This document shows positions 24,501-37,500 of a DNA stretch of 64,000 bases, in pieces; the stretch's first letter is position 1; every line of letters starts with the position of its first letter. The position numbers were made by a program, and so were the translations under genes. The stretch comes from Orbilia blumenaviensis (taxonomy: Eukaryota > Ascomycota > Orbiliomycetes > Orbiliales > Orbiliaceae), in NCBI GenBank assembly GCA_036872755.1, contig JAVHNS010000002.1:1054001-1118000 (forward strand). The letters run 5' to 3'. The notes under the pieces are model-generated. The model was not told where the DNA came from, made no database searches, and worked only from the letters and a program-made list of their open reading frames with translations.

Positions 24501-27500
24501 CATTACACGCCTGATTGCATATGATACAATCCACTATACGAAAAGAAACTAGAAACTCCAAACGTTATATTCCCGTTAGCCATTTGAGCCAATATCGGAC
24601 CAACAAACTTGTGGCAGAGACGCCCCACGATATCACAGCGTTACCAATGCGCAATGTCTCAGTTCTCTTCCCATGTTTCCCCAGTTAATAGAGTGGCGGG
24701 TTTGCGTTGAGGAGGGTTCGCTGTTAAGCCGCCTGCGCAACGATTAAATTGGTTATGATACAATCCCGCATTCCCGCCCTTGCATAAGTCGGGTCCAGAT
24801 GGTCACCAGATAGTGGCACCCTGTCTATGGCCTAATTTCTAACCGCAGCACCAAGGAGCCAAGTTCTGATGTGATGGCTGGCACAGCAGCACTTCTGGCT
24901 GTGATGTGGGAAAAGCTGCAAACAAGGGGACAGGGCCTCACATGGATTCAGGAACAGCCTTTTTTGCTTCTCGAAATTAATTGCAGCTGGAAGGAGAATC
25001 GAGATAGGCTGTAACCGGACCCCCATCAATCACATATTGACTTTGGTTCCTGGCCCTTTTTCCCGCCTCCTACTCCACACTTTCAGTTAAATGTCGTCAA
25101 TCAAAAAAATTTTCTAGCGCCTCATCAAGAAAAAAAAGAATGAGAGATTAAAAGACCCTCCTGGACAGCTGGCCTTGACGCAGGTACCGGAAAAGTTTTC
25201 ACATCATGGATGAATGGATCCAGGGACGGCCCAGTCCCCAGCCGCAGATTTAGCAATTTAGTAATAACCGAAGTTTGTGGTCAAGATATCATCATCTCGG
25301 AAGGTCCCTTGGGCACCCAGGAGCACACAAACAAGAAGAAAAGAGAAGAAGAAAAAAACAAGTCTGCAAGGGTTAGGCAGCGCAGCGCTTGGGTGATGAT
25401 GATTATCGAGCGAGGGCTGCCTTCCAGTTGGAATGTTCTCCTTGTGGCCAACATTTCGGCGAAAACTTATGTCCACGTGCACCCTCCTAGAAATTGGAAT
25501 ACGAAAGAGGGGAAAAGCAGGTCCGAAATTCGGCTCCCGGATACGACTGGCATAGATGCATAGCCATTCAAGCTAAGCTGTGCCGATTCTATCACAAAAA
25601 AGAATGTTACCATCAATCCGACCCGAAAAGCCAGATTGTTTTTTTTTTTGTTTTTTTCCTAGAAAGGAAAGGAAAAGAAGAGCCTGAAGATTGTGCAATT
25701 GTGCCCAATGGTTCACCTAAACCTCCCAAAGGTGTCATTCAAAATGCAAACAAGAAAGAACAGAAAAGGATAAACATTCGTTTCATCAGCCATGCACGTA
25801 AGCCGCAGCCGAAGCGACGTTTACTGATCGGCTGCGCATAAGCACGACTTCTGAAGCCGTATAGGCGAGGCGCGGAAGTTCCGCACCATCCATACTTCAT
25901 GCAATGCAATGCCAAAACATGCGGTTTCTAATTGTATAAATATGTAGGTAACCATAGCCTACTATAGATGCATTATCGATATCGGAACTTGGAGAATCGG
26001 TACCAGATTTAAGCTTTTTTTCGCCCCTGACCAAATGCTGACGTTTTTCGCCGTATGCAACATGCAAAGCACCGTTTGGAATCCTACGTATGGTATGTAT
26101 AATGCTATTAATGCAAATCCTTTGGTAGAGGAAAAACGTTTCATGATTTTGGTGCCACAGCATATGCGCATATAGGTAGGCAGTTGAATACACAAATTTA
26201 TATTCTAATTCACTGCGCCAGGGTCTTGCAATCTCACACAGATTAGTTTTAAATTCTAAAATCTCTTCTATTGAGCTAAGAGGCTTTTCAAAGAAATAAG
26301 AATATGGGGTTTTAAGGATCAAGGGTGTCTTACATAAGATGTCAGACGACACATTTCGAATCAACTATGTCCCCAAAGTCTTATCATGGGAGGTGCTCCT
26401 CCCCAAATCCCCCTGCGTAATCCAAAACATAGGTTTATATGACAGTATAGTAGACGCATTTAATATAACCAATGACTACACCGGAAAATAGCATCGCCAC
26501 TACCCTTCCTAACCATCCGGATCTATGGGTAGGCATCGACGGGACGACACGGCAACACAAATAGAGCTAAGCAATGTGTTGTAACTGACGTTGGGGATGG
26601 GACGTTGCATGAACCTGCAGGCCCCAAACCGTCTAATCGAGAAAAAGACCTAAACTAAGGTCGGCCGCAGCTGATGCGGTCAAGGTATATTGAAATGCAT
26701 AGAAATGATGGCAAATAAAGGAACAAGTCCCAAGGGTGTCGGCCCAGTCCGATTGAAAGCTAGCGACTCCTATTGGACAGAATTCCAAACCGCCGTTTCT
26801 ATTCATGGCGCAAGCATGGGAGAACCGTTCTTGGAAAGACGCCTTCCTGGCGCAAATTCTAATGTGGGGAAGCCAGTTAGGAATGCTTCCCTCCCGCAGT
26901 ACAGAGTACTGGCGAGAAAAAGCTTAAAGTTAATGTGGGCTGGGGAGAGAACTTGCTTGCTCTATCAAGAGACATGCAGAATGCGAGATGCATGCATCAT
27001 CCCGACCTAAGCTCGCTTTATTTTCCCTTATGCCCTGCTGCTGCTAGCATGCTGCGCTTCAGAGGCAAAAAAAGAAGAGCGTGCAGGATGCATATTACAG
27101 ACATATTGTCACTGACTGGGTCACTGCCTGTACAAACGGATCAGATATCCACAAGTACATACATACATACATTTTATTCACACCTGTTAGCTGCAGGTAC
27201 ATACTTTATATTACATGCCCGATAAACTCGAATGCCATATCGTTGCGGGCAGATTAGGTTACTTGGGAGACAAAACAAACAAGCAGCGGCTACTCTGCAG
27301 TCTGCTTTGAACTACCAATTCCGGATGTTTTGCGCAACCACAAAAAATAAAAATAAAAAATAAACCTGCAGCGTTAAACTTCCGCAGGGAAAATATAAAC
27401 TAAGTATGCGAGCCATATGCGGGTAATCCTGACGCGTTCTGAGACCCTCAGTAATATCAAGGTCGCCAATGTCTTCCTCCGTTTGTTTTCGACTCATGAT

Positions 27501-27723
27501 CAGTGTCGGCGAGTCGAGTCATTCAACACTCGAAGTTACGACTACCGAGCAAATGTGCACATGATCTTTATGATACTCCCACAATTCAACCGAATACGAA
27601 TATAGCTTATGGGTAATCATCTTTGTATACGAGTTAAATACGATATAAACTGCCGACTGCTCCACGATCTAAGCTCCACCGCGACACTGTTCACGACAGC
27701 ACGTGTCGACGTGTCCCTTTAAG

Positions 27724-28648
27724 ATGCCTCAAGTCGGGACCTCTCTCAAAGGCGCCGAGCTCAAGAGAAAACTCATAGAACTAGCATCGACATCCCGGCC
27801 AGACAAGCCTCTGGATATCTATGTAACCTCGTCGACAGGTCACCAGATCCGCGAGGATGGTGGTAGTGGTGTCACAGACTGGCGATACGACAGAGACCAA
27901 AAACTGAAAACCCAGTTCACCAGCACTGGTCCGGTGGTTGGGATAAAGCGAAAGGCTGGTGAAATGGTTTCAGGAACAGATGGAGCTCTGAAACCCGCCA
28001 CCGCCAGTAATAATATGACTGAGGGATCGAAGGGTAAGTATTCATTCCTTAGATTCTTGTATCATATGAGACTCGTTCGACAATGGGCTAACCACATAAA
28101 AACCTCCCACAGGAACAACGCAAGCCACTTCAGCAGTTTCTGGGAGTGAAACACCAAAGCCAAAGCAGATATTCAAGAACTGCACAATCTACATCAATGG
28201 GAACACTTCACTCTCCGGTGTCTCAGATGTAGAACTAAAGCGTCTTCTGACTTCTCACGGGGCGGTGGTCTCATACCATCTCGCTAGGCGCCAAGTCACA
28301 CATATAATCCTCACCAATCCATCTGCTGCGTCTCCTATTTCGTCGGGAGCTCGACCGTCAGGTTCAACGGGCCTTAATGGCTTAAATCAGTCGTCAAAGG
28401 CGGCGGACACACCCAGGAGTGCGATTCTAGCAAGTAGAAAGATCGAATTGGAAATGAAGGGCAGAGTTAAGTCTAAAATTCACTATGTGAGCGTGGAATG
28501 GGCGCTTTCGTCGATGAAACAAGAGAAACGACTTGCAGAAACGAAGTTTCCCGTTGTTCCCCTGAGGGAGGCAAGGCAAGGAACTTTGGTAGACTGTAAG
28601 AAGGCTAGACCGAGTCAGAAATCCTTGATGGACATGATGAAGAAGTAG
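27724..28648 (+). CDS. Small protein with a REV1-like BRCT domain
   Basis: Two exons (27724-28033, 28113-28648) over a 79-bp intron give 281 residues. The BRCT domain begins near residue 123 (IFKNCTIYINGNTSLSG), continues through HGAVVSYHLARRQVTHIILTN, is interrupted by a Ser/Gly-rich stretch of about 50 residues, and resumes with KIHYVSVEWALSSMKQ. The start resembles the REV1 BRCT, which binds DNA ends or replication factors in translesion synthesis, but no polymerase domain follows; the whole protein is far shorter than REV1. The last residues, Q272-KSL-MD-MM, resemble a degenerate PCNA-interacting (PIP) box in which the two aromatic residues are replaced by Met. A nuclear DNA-damage role is inferred. 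The start ATG is the first in frame; the codons before it lack an ATG. Confidence 0.8.
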
Positions 28649-29070
28649 CGCTTTCCTTTTTCGATATTAGTTATGGCATATTTAGGCGTTCTGGCGATAT
28701 GGCTATTGGGCTACGATTTTCATGATGGATTAACGTTTTCGGAACGGACGGGATAGATTCGTAACGAAATGCTTTTTTGTTTCTTTAGTTTCAGCTTGTA
28801 TTCCCAAAACCTCACAGCTTTTTATCCTCTCGGATCCGTTTTCAGAGACTTCACCAATAAGAAAATTCTAAAATGCTACCCCATGGTGCATAAAGCGGTA
28901 ACAAAGAATGTAACAAAGAAGGAAAAAAGAACATACAAGAAATAAATAAAAGAAATCTGACCTGAAAGACAAGAAAAAAGCCCCCTCGCCGCCCGGAGCT
29001 TTATCTTGAGACATCCGTAAAGAATCTGATAGGCGAACTCGGGCGGTTAGGTGGGGTTCTCGCCCGTCTT
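28649..29070. other. Short spacer between convergent genes
   Basis: 422 bp hold the 3' ends of the BRCT-protein gene and GCN1. AT-rich stretches with AATAAA-like motifs occur around 28855-28950. No gene seen. Confidence 0.7.
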
Positions 29071-32000
29071 CTAGTCAGCACTAACCCACCCTTCAAAATC
29101 GACCTTCCCTACACTCATAATTTCCTTATAATCATCCTCCTCGTCGCTATTTAATCCTAGTGAACTACCACCTGCTTCATTCCTTTCTCGTTCCGCGGCA
29201 GCAAGTTTCGATGCCACCCGCTTATACCAGTCTTGTGTGAGACGTTTCTGAGGACCTTCGACCGTGGCAATATATTTCTAAGAAGCAGGGGTGGTTTCAA
29301 GTTAGCATTCTTCAGCCTTCCGATAAACCCGACAAATCCAACTTGTGTATATATAAGGGCTTCAAGAACCCAAAGACTAACCTCGAAAATCGCATCTCCT
29401 TCATCAACTGTTCTAAAGATCGCAAGGAAGGCTTGTTCAGCGCTCAACTTGACTGGAATGACGGAATCCCGAACGTTGCCGAAGACGACTGGCGCCAATA
29501 GCGCAAGATGAGGTTTTACGGTATCATAATGAAGTCGACTAACGGTCCGCAAAACTATGAGGCAAAGGCGCTTGGTGTCTGTGGAGTTGCTTGTGGGTCC
29601 CTTGGTTGCTTCGGCGATGGTTTCGAAAAGTGTTTTGGAGGTCTCGAAGGATTTATGGATATTATCCGACAAAAGAAACTTGCCAGCTGCGACGGCACTG
29701 TTGTCTGAGATATAAGGCTATGGAGGGGTCAGCGATTTAATCGATAAACATGGAAAGATAGTGGGGTTCCATACGTCACGGTCGCCTAGTCCTCGACAAA
29801 TAACCTTTGCTGCATCGTCGGCTAGCCCGCCCTCTTCGATCACATCCCCTGCATCCAACAACACCGAATTCAAAGACAACACTGAATACTTGGTAAAATG
29901 TGTGGTCAGGGCCTGGGCTTTGATGATCCTACCCATTTGGTCAAAGGGGATAGCCATGGACATAGCACCCAGCAGCTTAGCCTTGGTTATTAGCAGTGCA
30001 TCGTCATTATCTTCCAACTCTTCTTCTATTAGTGTGATCAAGGAAGCACGAGACTGCTCTCCCATGTTGGCACCTGCTTTACTGACAACTTCGTAAAGCG
30101 CCTTCAACATAGCGACGCGAACGCCGATATCCGGAGTTTTGGAACCGCTCACAAGTTCTATGAGATGTGGTGAATTAGTCTCTATCGATATCGTATTGGC
30201 CTAAATCTAACATACCTGCGATCAAGGGATCTATTCTAGGCGTCAGGGTAATCAAAGTTCCCAAAGCTCTTGCCGCCCTTGATCTCAATACCTCACTCGT
30301 CGTATCTGCAAGGGCCTTTGCAAAGGTGCGCTGCAACTGCGGCAAGAATGGTTTGAGGAATGTAGGGATCTTCTCCAACAGGGAATTAAGTGTTAACAAG
30401 ATCGCCGCTATATTTAGTCGTTAGCATTATTCCACAAGGCATCAACCGACGTAGAAAGGAACCGAAGAACTTACACTTGACCTCAACAGACTTCTCGGAC
30501 ACCACACGAATGAGCGGACCAGTAATCTGTGTAACAAACGGCCGTAGCGAGTCCCCATTCGTGCGATCTATTATGTCTGCGATAGCGAGTGCGGATTGTG
30601 TTCGCTGTTCCGGGGTACCATACATGAGACCCTGCAAGAAGATCGGGAGAATGGCATTGATACCCTTTGGAATCGTAAACCCAGGAAGGTCATGACCAGC
30701 GCTTCCAACCTGTAGAAGAACTTGGCGAGTGGAAGTGACAAGGCTCTCCATTTCTTCCTTACGCATACTCTTGACGAGCGCATTAAGTGCCTCCCAGGCA
30801 GCCTTGACAACTGTGATTTCTCTATCATCGAACAATTGCAAGAGGACACGGATACAGTCTGGTGTATACCGGGAGTAATCAATCTCGCTCTTTTCGAAAA
30901 AGGTAGCCAAGTGAGTAGCCGTAGTGGCTCTCTTTTTCTCGTCATCGTGCTTGAGTAATCCTAGGATGACGTTCATGCTTGTATTAAGGCCATCGAATTC
31001 GTCAACCGCCAGTAAGACCTGATCAAAGGATTCTCCAAGCTCTCCCTTAAGCTCTTCATCATTGATTTCAACAAGGTTATCCATGAAGGTATTGATGATT
31101 TGTGGTAGCCGCCGGTTGACGGCGCTGGAGGCAACTTCTGCAAGATTTGCGAGAGCCGATGCATTGAATGCCGACATAGGTGAGGTAAGCAAGTTCGGGA
31201 TGAGAACGGGCAAGATCTGGTTGGCTCTGGTATGATCACGGAGCAGTGTAAGAAGACCAGCAAGAGCACTGGATGCCGCATCTTCATCGCGTAGCTGGTT
31301 AAGCAGGAACGGGAGCACCTGGTCGACGGCTCTCCGGCCGAATACTCGTTGGATACTATCGAAGGCGTCTGCTGCGGTATCTCTGACGTCGGAATCACTG
31401 TCGACCAATCCTATCCTGAGAACAGATATCAACGTCTTTTCATGGTCTTCTAAAGATTCCTCAGGTGTAGACGTGATCAGCTCCTTCAGAGCAATGCAAA
31501 TACCCTGCTTGGCATCTGCATCTGTTGTGGTCACCAAGCTCTCCTCCATAGTTGGCAGCAGAGAAGTCAAAACACCTTCACCAGCCTTCCTGACAAGTTC
31601 ACTAAGTGCTTGTCCTGCAATCTCCTTTTGTTCAGGGTTTGGATTTGCAAGACGGCGAATGATGAATCCTGTCAACGTCGGGATCATCTCCTTTAGTATA
31701 CGGGGAGATGGGACGAGAGCTTTCCAAACGTTGATCGCGGCATTACGAACCAGACCCGACGTATCACTTCTGCAGATGTAGATAGCGGAGAGTACGCGGT
31801 CTCTCTTCTCCGAGCCGAGAGCATCGAGCAATGCGGCACTGATTTCGCTGCTAGCTTCGGTGTGGACCTCATCAATAGTTCCAGTAATACCAGTAAGATT
31901 GAAGAGAAGGTCACCAACAAGTTCGACGGAACTGAGACGGATTCTGTAGGCATCATCCGCAAGACCTCTTTCAAGCTCTGGAAGCAGAAGGTCCACAGCT

Positions 32001-35000
32001 CTTGCAGCAAAATTCTTTACCAGTAGTCGACCAGCACGAAGTGCCGTATCTCTGATGGAGTCAACATCATCCGCGAGTCCGGAAAGAATTGGCGGAATAA
32101 TCTTTGTTAAGTAATTGCTGAAGGCATTCCCGAAACATGCAGGTAAGAAAATGAACATGGACATGAATCCCTCTCTGACATGCTGTTTGCTGCTTCCGGC
32201 GTTGGATAGGATTGTTGGTAGTACTTCCTCGAGACGTTCAGTACCAAGGCCAGCGAGGACTTCGGATAAGGCCTGGGCGGACCCGAGTCGATCTCCAGCA
32301 CCAGTTTCTGACTTGAGTGTGTACATGAGACCGGGGATAAGCTCTGGCATCGCATCTTCTCCGAGCTTTTCGACAAGGATACCAAGTGCTTTTGAAGCGG
32401 TGGAACGAGTCTGTGGGACCGGATCCACAACTGCCACCTTGAGGCCATTGGTGAGAATTGACAGATGGATCATAAGATCCTTCCTTTCTGTGAGATGGGC
32501 TAGACTGCCAATAATCTGGGAAGCCTTTTTCTTGGTCTGTGATCGGTCGCTTAAACCACGCTCGAGGATTCTGACGACTAAAGCAAGTGAGGGGGCATCG
32601 AGATAGTGCACAAACGACACCTTCAATAGAGCGTCTAAGGCATCGTTTGTGTACTTGGTGGGATCACTCAATGCCTTCAATAGCACACCAATCAATTCCT
32701 TGATCTCAGGATTAGAAATAACGTCTCCAAACTTGAGCAAGCTTCTATTTGCGGCAGACCTGACCTCCTTATGCGTATCCGTCAGAACATTAGTCAACGG
32801 CGGAATGATAGTCGGCAGGTTGACCGCGAGTTGACTGGGGGCAAGGTATGCCATGTTACCTAACATCTCACAAGCACCTTTCTTCGACCTCCAAGCTGAT
32901 TCGTCAAGGCCATCAAGTAGCGTGGGCAGGATAACGGTGACACCGTACGAGGACAAGTTCGTGAAACAAACCTTTGCTGCCTCAGCGCAGGCTTCACGGA
33001 CGTCGCTCGCTGCATCACCGAAGGATGTAAGTAGTGCCGGAAGGATTTGGATAAAGTAAGGTTCGAATACAGGACCAAGGAAGAGTGAGAACAATTCGTA
33101 TGCAAAAAGCGCACCTTGTCGAGCGTTTTGGTCTTTCTTGTTTTCAGAAGCAGTCCTGAGTGTTGCTAAGATCGAAAAATCCTTCAGGGCAGAGATACCA
33201 TAGCCCCTCACGATGCCGGCTAAACCATATGCTGCTCCTCGTCGAACTGGGTACTTGGCTCCCCCGAAGAGGACCCCCGTCATTTTCTCAACATATTCTC
33301 CAGTTTTATCCCGGGAAGCACGGACAAGTGGTGGGAGACATTCTGCAACGGCAAATTGAACATTTTCGGATGGTGTTGATAGCGTGGTAAAAAGCCGTTG
33401 TACTATCGACGGGATTTTCTTGTTACCAGGCTCTAAATGCTCTGCTAGAGACCCATAGAGTATAATTATGGCCTCGTTACGTTCATCTTGCGCTCGGACG
33501 TGGCTATCCGGCTCTTCAAGGGTACCCTCAAATACAGCCATAAGATCCTCGACGTGCGGTTTACCATGCCTACTGATTATAGTTGCAACAGCATCAATCA
33601 TTTCACGCCGCACGCCGGGTCCTTGGTCAGATAGACAGCCATCTTTTATCACTGCCTCAATGAACGGTCTAAATTGGTCTTTGGTGAAGTAGGGCGCCAG
33701 CGATTTGTAGGCTAGGGCGATTCCGCTCCGTGATTCCCAGGGATCTGACTGTTGCAAGGCTTTCTTCATGATGCCAAATTCGTCATAAACAGGTCCAACT
33801 GGTTTAGCTTTCTGAACATACTTCTCCTTGAGTATGGCCAATATATTTGCAAAGGTGCCTGGATGGATTTTGACTGCTTCTCCGAGAGCACGAGCTGTAG
33901 CCCCCCGAAGTGGACGATCTTGGCTGTCAAGATATGGGAGCAGATCTGCCACCTTATCTTCTGCCACACTCATCTCATGAACTTCCCAAGTGGTGCGGGC
34001 AAGCTCTGCATTTTCCTCGACTTCGTCGTGTGAAGCTATCCAAATTAGGTCTAGGCTTCCTAGCTCCGATAGGTCGATTTCGGCCTCGATCGCCTGCAGG
34101 ACTGCCGTCCTTAGATTCGCCTCGGGCTGAATAGTAGCTGCAACAAGGACGTTTATTTCCTCTGGAGTGATGTTATCAGAGATACACCGACACAAGTCCA
34201 TAAGACAATCTTTGATCATTTTGTAATGTTGAGTATATTTCCGAATGCAGTATATCAGAGTTTCAAAGATTCTCTTCCGCGCAATATTGGTGTCGACGCC
34301 TAAAGACATTGATGTTAGGGTATGCGCGAAGCTTGAAGTGGAGCGGGAAAGGTTAATTGAACGTACATGTTCCAGTATGGAAAGTGAGGATCTCGAGTGC
34401 GAGAATGAGCTGTTCTTCGATGATTTCCGGTGTCTTAGCGTCGACTCCCCCATCCTCTAATACCTTGAGGACTAGGGGGAGGACGTAATTTAAGGAAATA
34501 GCATCAAGAGGCCGTTGTTCTCCCAGAAATCGTATACGGTAGAGAACTCGAGTGCAAAGTGTTCCTAATTCTTCGTTCATAACCTCACCCGTTAACCCTT
34601 CTGCCCCATAGGCACGAAGCGTAGTGACCCCGACGAATGACCTAAAAGCACCTAGCCTCAAGGATATCAGATTGGCGTTGTAGAGATATGCTTCATTAGC
34701 TTCCTTTCCAACGATATGGCAAGCGCTAGAACTGAAGACTTCTAACAAAGCTTGGGTTGCAGGCGCCATCCATTCGTCATTCCCATTGTTGACGCCGTGT
34801 GCGAGGCTCGAGATGATGGAAATTCCACGGGCAAGTTTCTTGTACACATCATTTACATGGGACCGAATATCCGCTTCCTTCGCAAGCTGGGATGTGACCT
34901 TTGCTTGCTCATCCGCTGTAAGCTTCTTCTGGGCTGGGCCTTTCTTTTTCTCGATTTCCTTCCGAACTTCTGCCTCCCATTTGGCAATATCGCTGTTTTT

Positions 35001-37483
35001 GTTACGAGCGACAGGAGCAGCGGATTTTGCTGCTAGCACATCAACAAATGGGACATCGGGTGGAGCGCGCCAGATCGATAAACTCAGGTCAGTAATACCA
35101 GAGACGGTTTCTCGTGACAGATCCGATGTAAAGAGGGAAATTAGGCGGCGGGTAAATAGTTCCGGTGCGACAAAAGCGAGCTTTGCGGCAGCTTCTCCAG
35201 CAGCTAGGTGGATTGTCTTGAGGGGATAGTCGAAAGCGTTCTTGATTTCGTCCAATAGCTTGTCGGCATACTTTTCGACTAAAGCATGCGGATCGACCGA
35301 AAGTTGCTGGCAGACATAAATCCAATCTATGCTTCGATATAACAGCCCATGGTGAGAAAGGACTAGGACTTTAATGAGCTGGTGCTCTCGAACTTCCGCT
35401 GGTATTTCGGTCGAATGAATGGCATCGATGAGAGTGGCTTTGAGTGTTCTGGCAACATCATTAATGCTGCCCTTGGTTCCAACACTGAGAGAGTCTTTCT
35501 CAGGTTCTTCCAATGATTTGATCCAGTCACATAGCCCGGAAGTTATTGTCGAGCCCACTTCTTCAGGAAATTGAGCGAACGCCTGCGAGAGAGCCGATGC
35601 AGCATCCCGTCGGAATTTGGAGGATTGCGACCCCCCACAGATAAAAAAGATAAATGCTTGCGCCCAAGCAACACCAGCTCCAGACTCGCTGAAGACGTGG
35701 GAGGTTAAACCCACAAGAGTTTTCAATGCCCATTGGAAGTCATCGTCAGAACTTAACTTGGTATATACTTTAGGCGTTAGAATGAGGGATAGTTTGGGCT
35801 GAACGGCAAAACTCTGCTTCATGATTTCCGACGTGTCCACTACTTGGCCAGGTATAATACCATTGAATACCAAACTAGGGTAGACGTAAGCTCCCCCGAG
35901 AAGACCACTTTGAGCTGCTGGTAATGGGTTTGCGGAGACCTCTGTATAAATGCTTGCTAATTGTGGCTCCACAGAAGCGCCAAATTTTTCGATTTCATCG
36001 TTCATTCCGCTCTGTTTCGATCGGAGTAGAATATTGCCAACTCTGAAAGATGTGCTCCTTCTAATGTTAGGCTTTTTGTCAGATAAACCGTCCTGTACCT
36101 TCTTGACCACTGCATTGTCTGCACTGATATGGCCGTTAAGGAGACCATCTAAATAATGCTCCAACATGACCTCATAAAAGGCCTCGATTGCCTGATCATT
36201 CTTTTCTTTTGAGATCAATTGTGCCATGTCTTTTGGAACCTTAGCCGCAAGTGCTTTGATATTAGGGAGTGCAGCAAGCATCTTAGCATGAGAAACCTTA
36301 TGGTCGGCTGAAGTTGCTTTTCCACCAACCAACGGAGTGAGGATTTCCTCCGCGATAGACTCCAATAGGGACTCATCGTGACACCTCTTTGCGATAGCCT
36401 GGAAACCGGAAAGCGCACCCACACGTATCGCTGCGTTTGTTGATTTGATGGCATCCAACAATCTTTTGAGCAATTTCTCCTTGAGGGTTTTGGCAAGGTC
36501 CAGGCTTTCATTAAAGGACTCGACAAGAGGATCAAATACGCCTGTTAGAACGACTTCTGGAGAGCGCAGCATGCTTTTGTCAACGGCTGGAATAATCTGA
36601 CTTTCAAGATCTTCCAGAGTACAGAATTCTCTGAAGAAGATAGCCAGAGAATTTGCCTGGTAGAGAGGCACGGGGGTCCGAGAATTGATAAACTCTCTGA
36701 TATAGTAACTATATACATCGGATTTCAGTTCTTCGTCTATCACCTTTTTCAGAGAAGGCGACCTCGATAGGACATCAAGAAAGATGCCAAGTAGGGTACT
36801 GTTCTGTCGATTCGGGGTCGGCGCTTTTCCGGTTAAGAATTTGACGACATGTTGAACATAGTGTAGCTTATGCTCCGCGGGTATTTCAGGTGACGTTATT
36901 AGATTCTGGAATCCTATCCGAACCAAGCTTTTGGCACCATTTCTCAAACCAGGGCGGATTTCGGGCTGGGCCAATTCGTCGACAAGGGTCGAAGCTGCTG
37001 CCAGCAAGGTATCTGAATAGCTGGTGAACTGGTCCTTGTCTAGAGAAACTTGTCGTAGTAACTGAACACACCACTCGAGCATGACATAGCGACTGGATGC
37101 CGCAACTCCCCGCTTCGAACTTTCATCTTTGATGACGGTTTTTATAAGATCTTGTGAGGGTTTTGACAGGTCGGTATTCTGATAGAGGGATAATAGACAA
37201 GCTCTGACAGCGTCGCGGGATGCCCTGTCCGCATAATAGCCGTGGGTCTTGGCGAGGAGGTTGACGATCGAAGGGACTTCTTTTGAAGATATTTCTGGGA
37301 ATAAGGATTCTTGTTAGATGGATCGAGGACAAATGAAGCATCGTTGGGCCCGCAAGAGCCATGTGCGGATTTCGGCGCCATACCCTTCCCATCAACCTTC
37401 GCTTTGAGGTCGCGTAGGACAGTTGTCCGTAACTTGACAGAGCTGCTTGCTAAGGTTGTCTTGATGGCCAATGTGTCCGCCAT
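29071..37483 (-). CDS. GCN1: eIF2-alpha kinase activator GCN1 (HEAT-repeat ribosome-binding protein)
   Basis: Seven exons, complement of 29071-29277, 29382-29717, 29775-30157, 30216-30407, 30475-34299, 34367-37294 and 37384-37483, give 2656 residues, close to the 2672 of yeast Gcn1. All six introns (57-104 bp) keep phase. The protein is alpha-helical HEAT repeats almost throughout; the central part matches the EF3-like region of the family ([34 protein letters not shown] repeats, [19 protein letters not shown]). The C-terminus carries the segment that binds the GCN2 RWD domain in known members. GCN1 acts with GCN20 on stalled or collided ribosomes to activate GCN2, which phosphorylates eIF2-alpha in amino-acid starvation. 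The first exon codes for 33 residues ([11 protein letters not shown]). The last exon, 68 residues ending EGWVSAD, was found by splicing. A four-codon uORF lies immediately upstream. Confidence 0.96.
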
Positions 37484-37485
37484 CT

Positions 37486-37500
37486 TCAACTATGGTGCAT
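37486..37500 (-). promoter_or_regulatory. Four-codon uORF ending 2 nt before the GCN1 start
   Basis: ATG CAC CAT AGT TGA (M-H-H-S-stop). Its stop is separated from the GCN1 ATG by only AG. Both ATGs have A at -3. The next sense ATG upstream is at 37637, so this is the proximal uATG for any leader of 20 to about 150 nt. A possible intron acceptor (TATTTCAG) lies just upstream. Confidence 0.6.

Larger units (their letters stand above)
19110..27723. other. 8.6-kb region with no recognisable gene
   Basis: This lies between the proposed stuA leader and the BRCT-protein gene. The longest frames (about 100-180 codons) are in low-complexity or oddly composed DNA, lack similarity I can recognise and do not join by convincing splice sites. 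No transposase, reverse transcriptase, long terminal repeat or terminal inverted repeat was seen by eye. It should contain the stuA promoter at its left side and the BRCT-gene promoter at its right. Confidence 0.6.

Noticed and set aside
25897..26364. 155-codon minus-strand frame
   Set aside because: AT-rich, no recognisable family and no promoter or splice context; could be chance.
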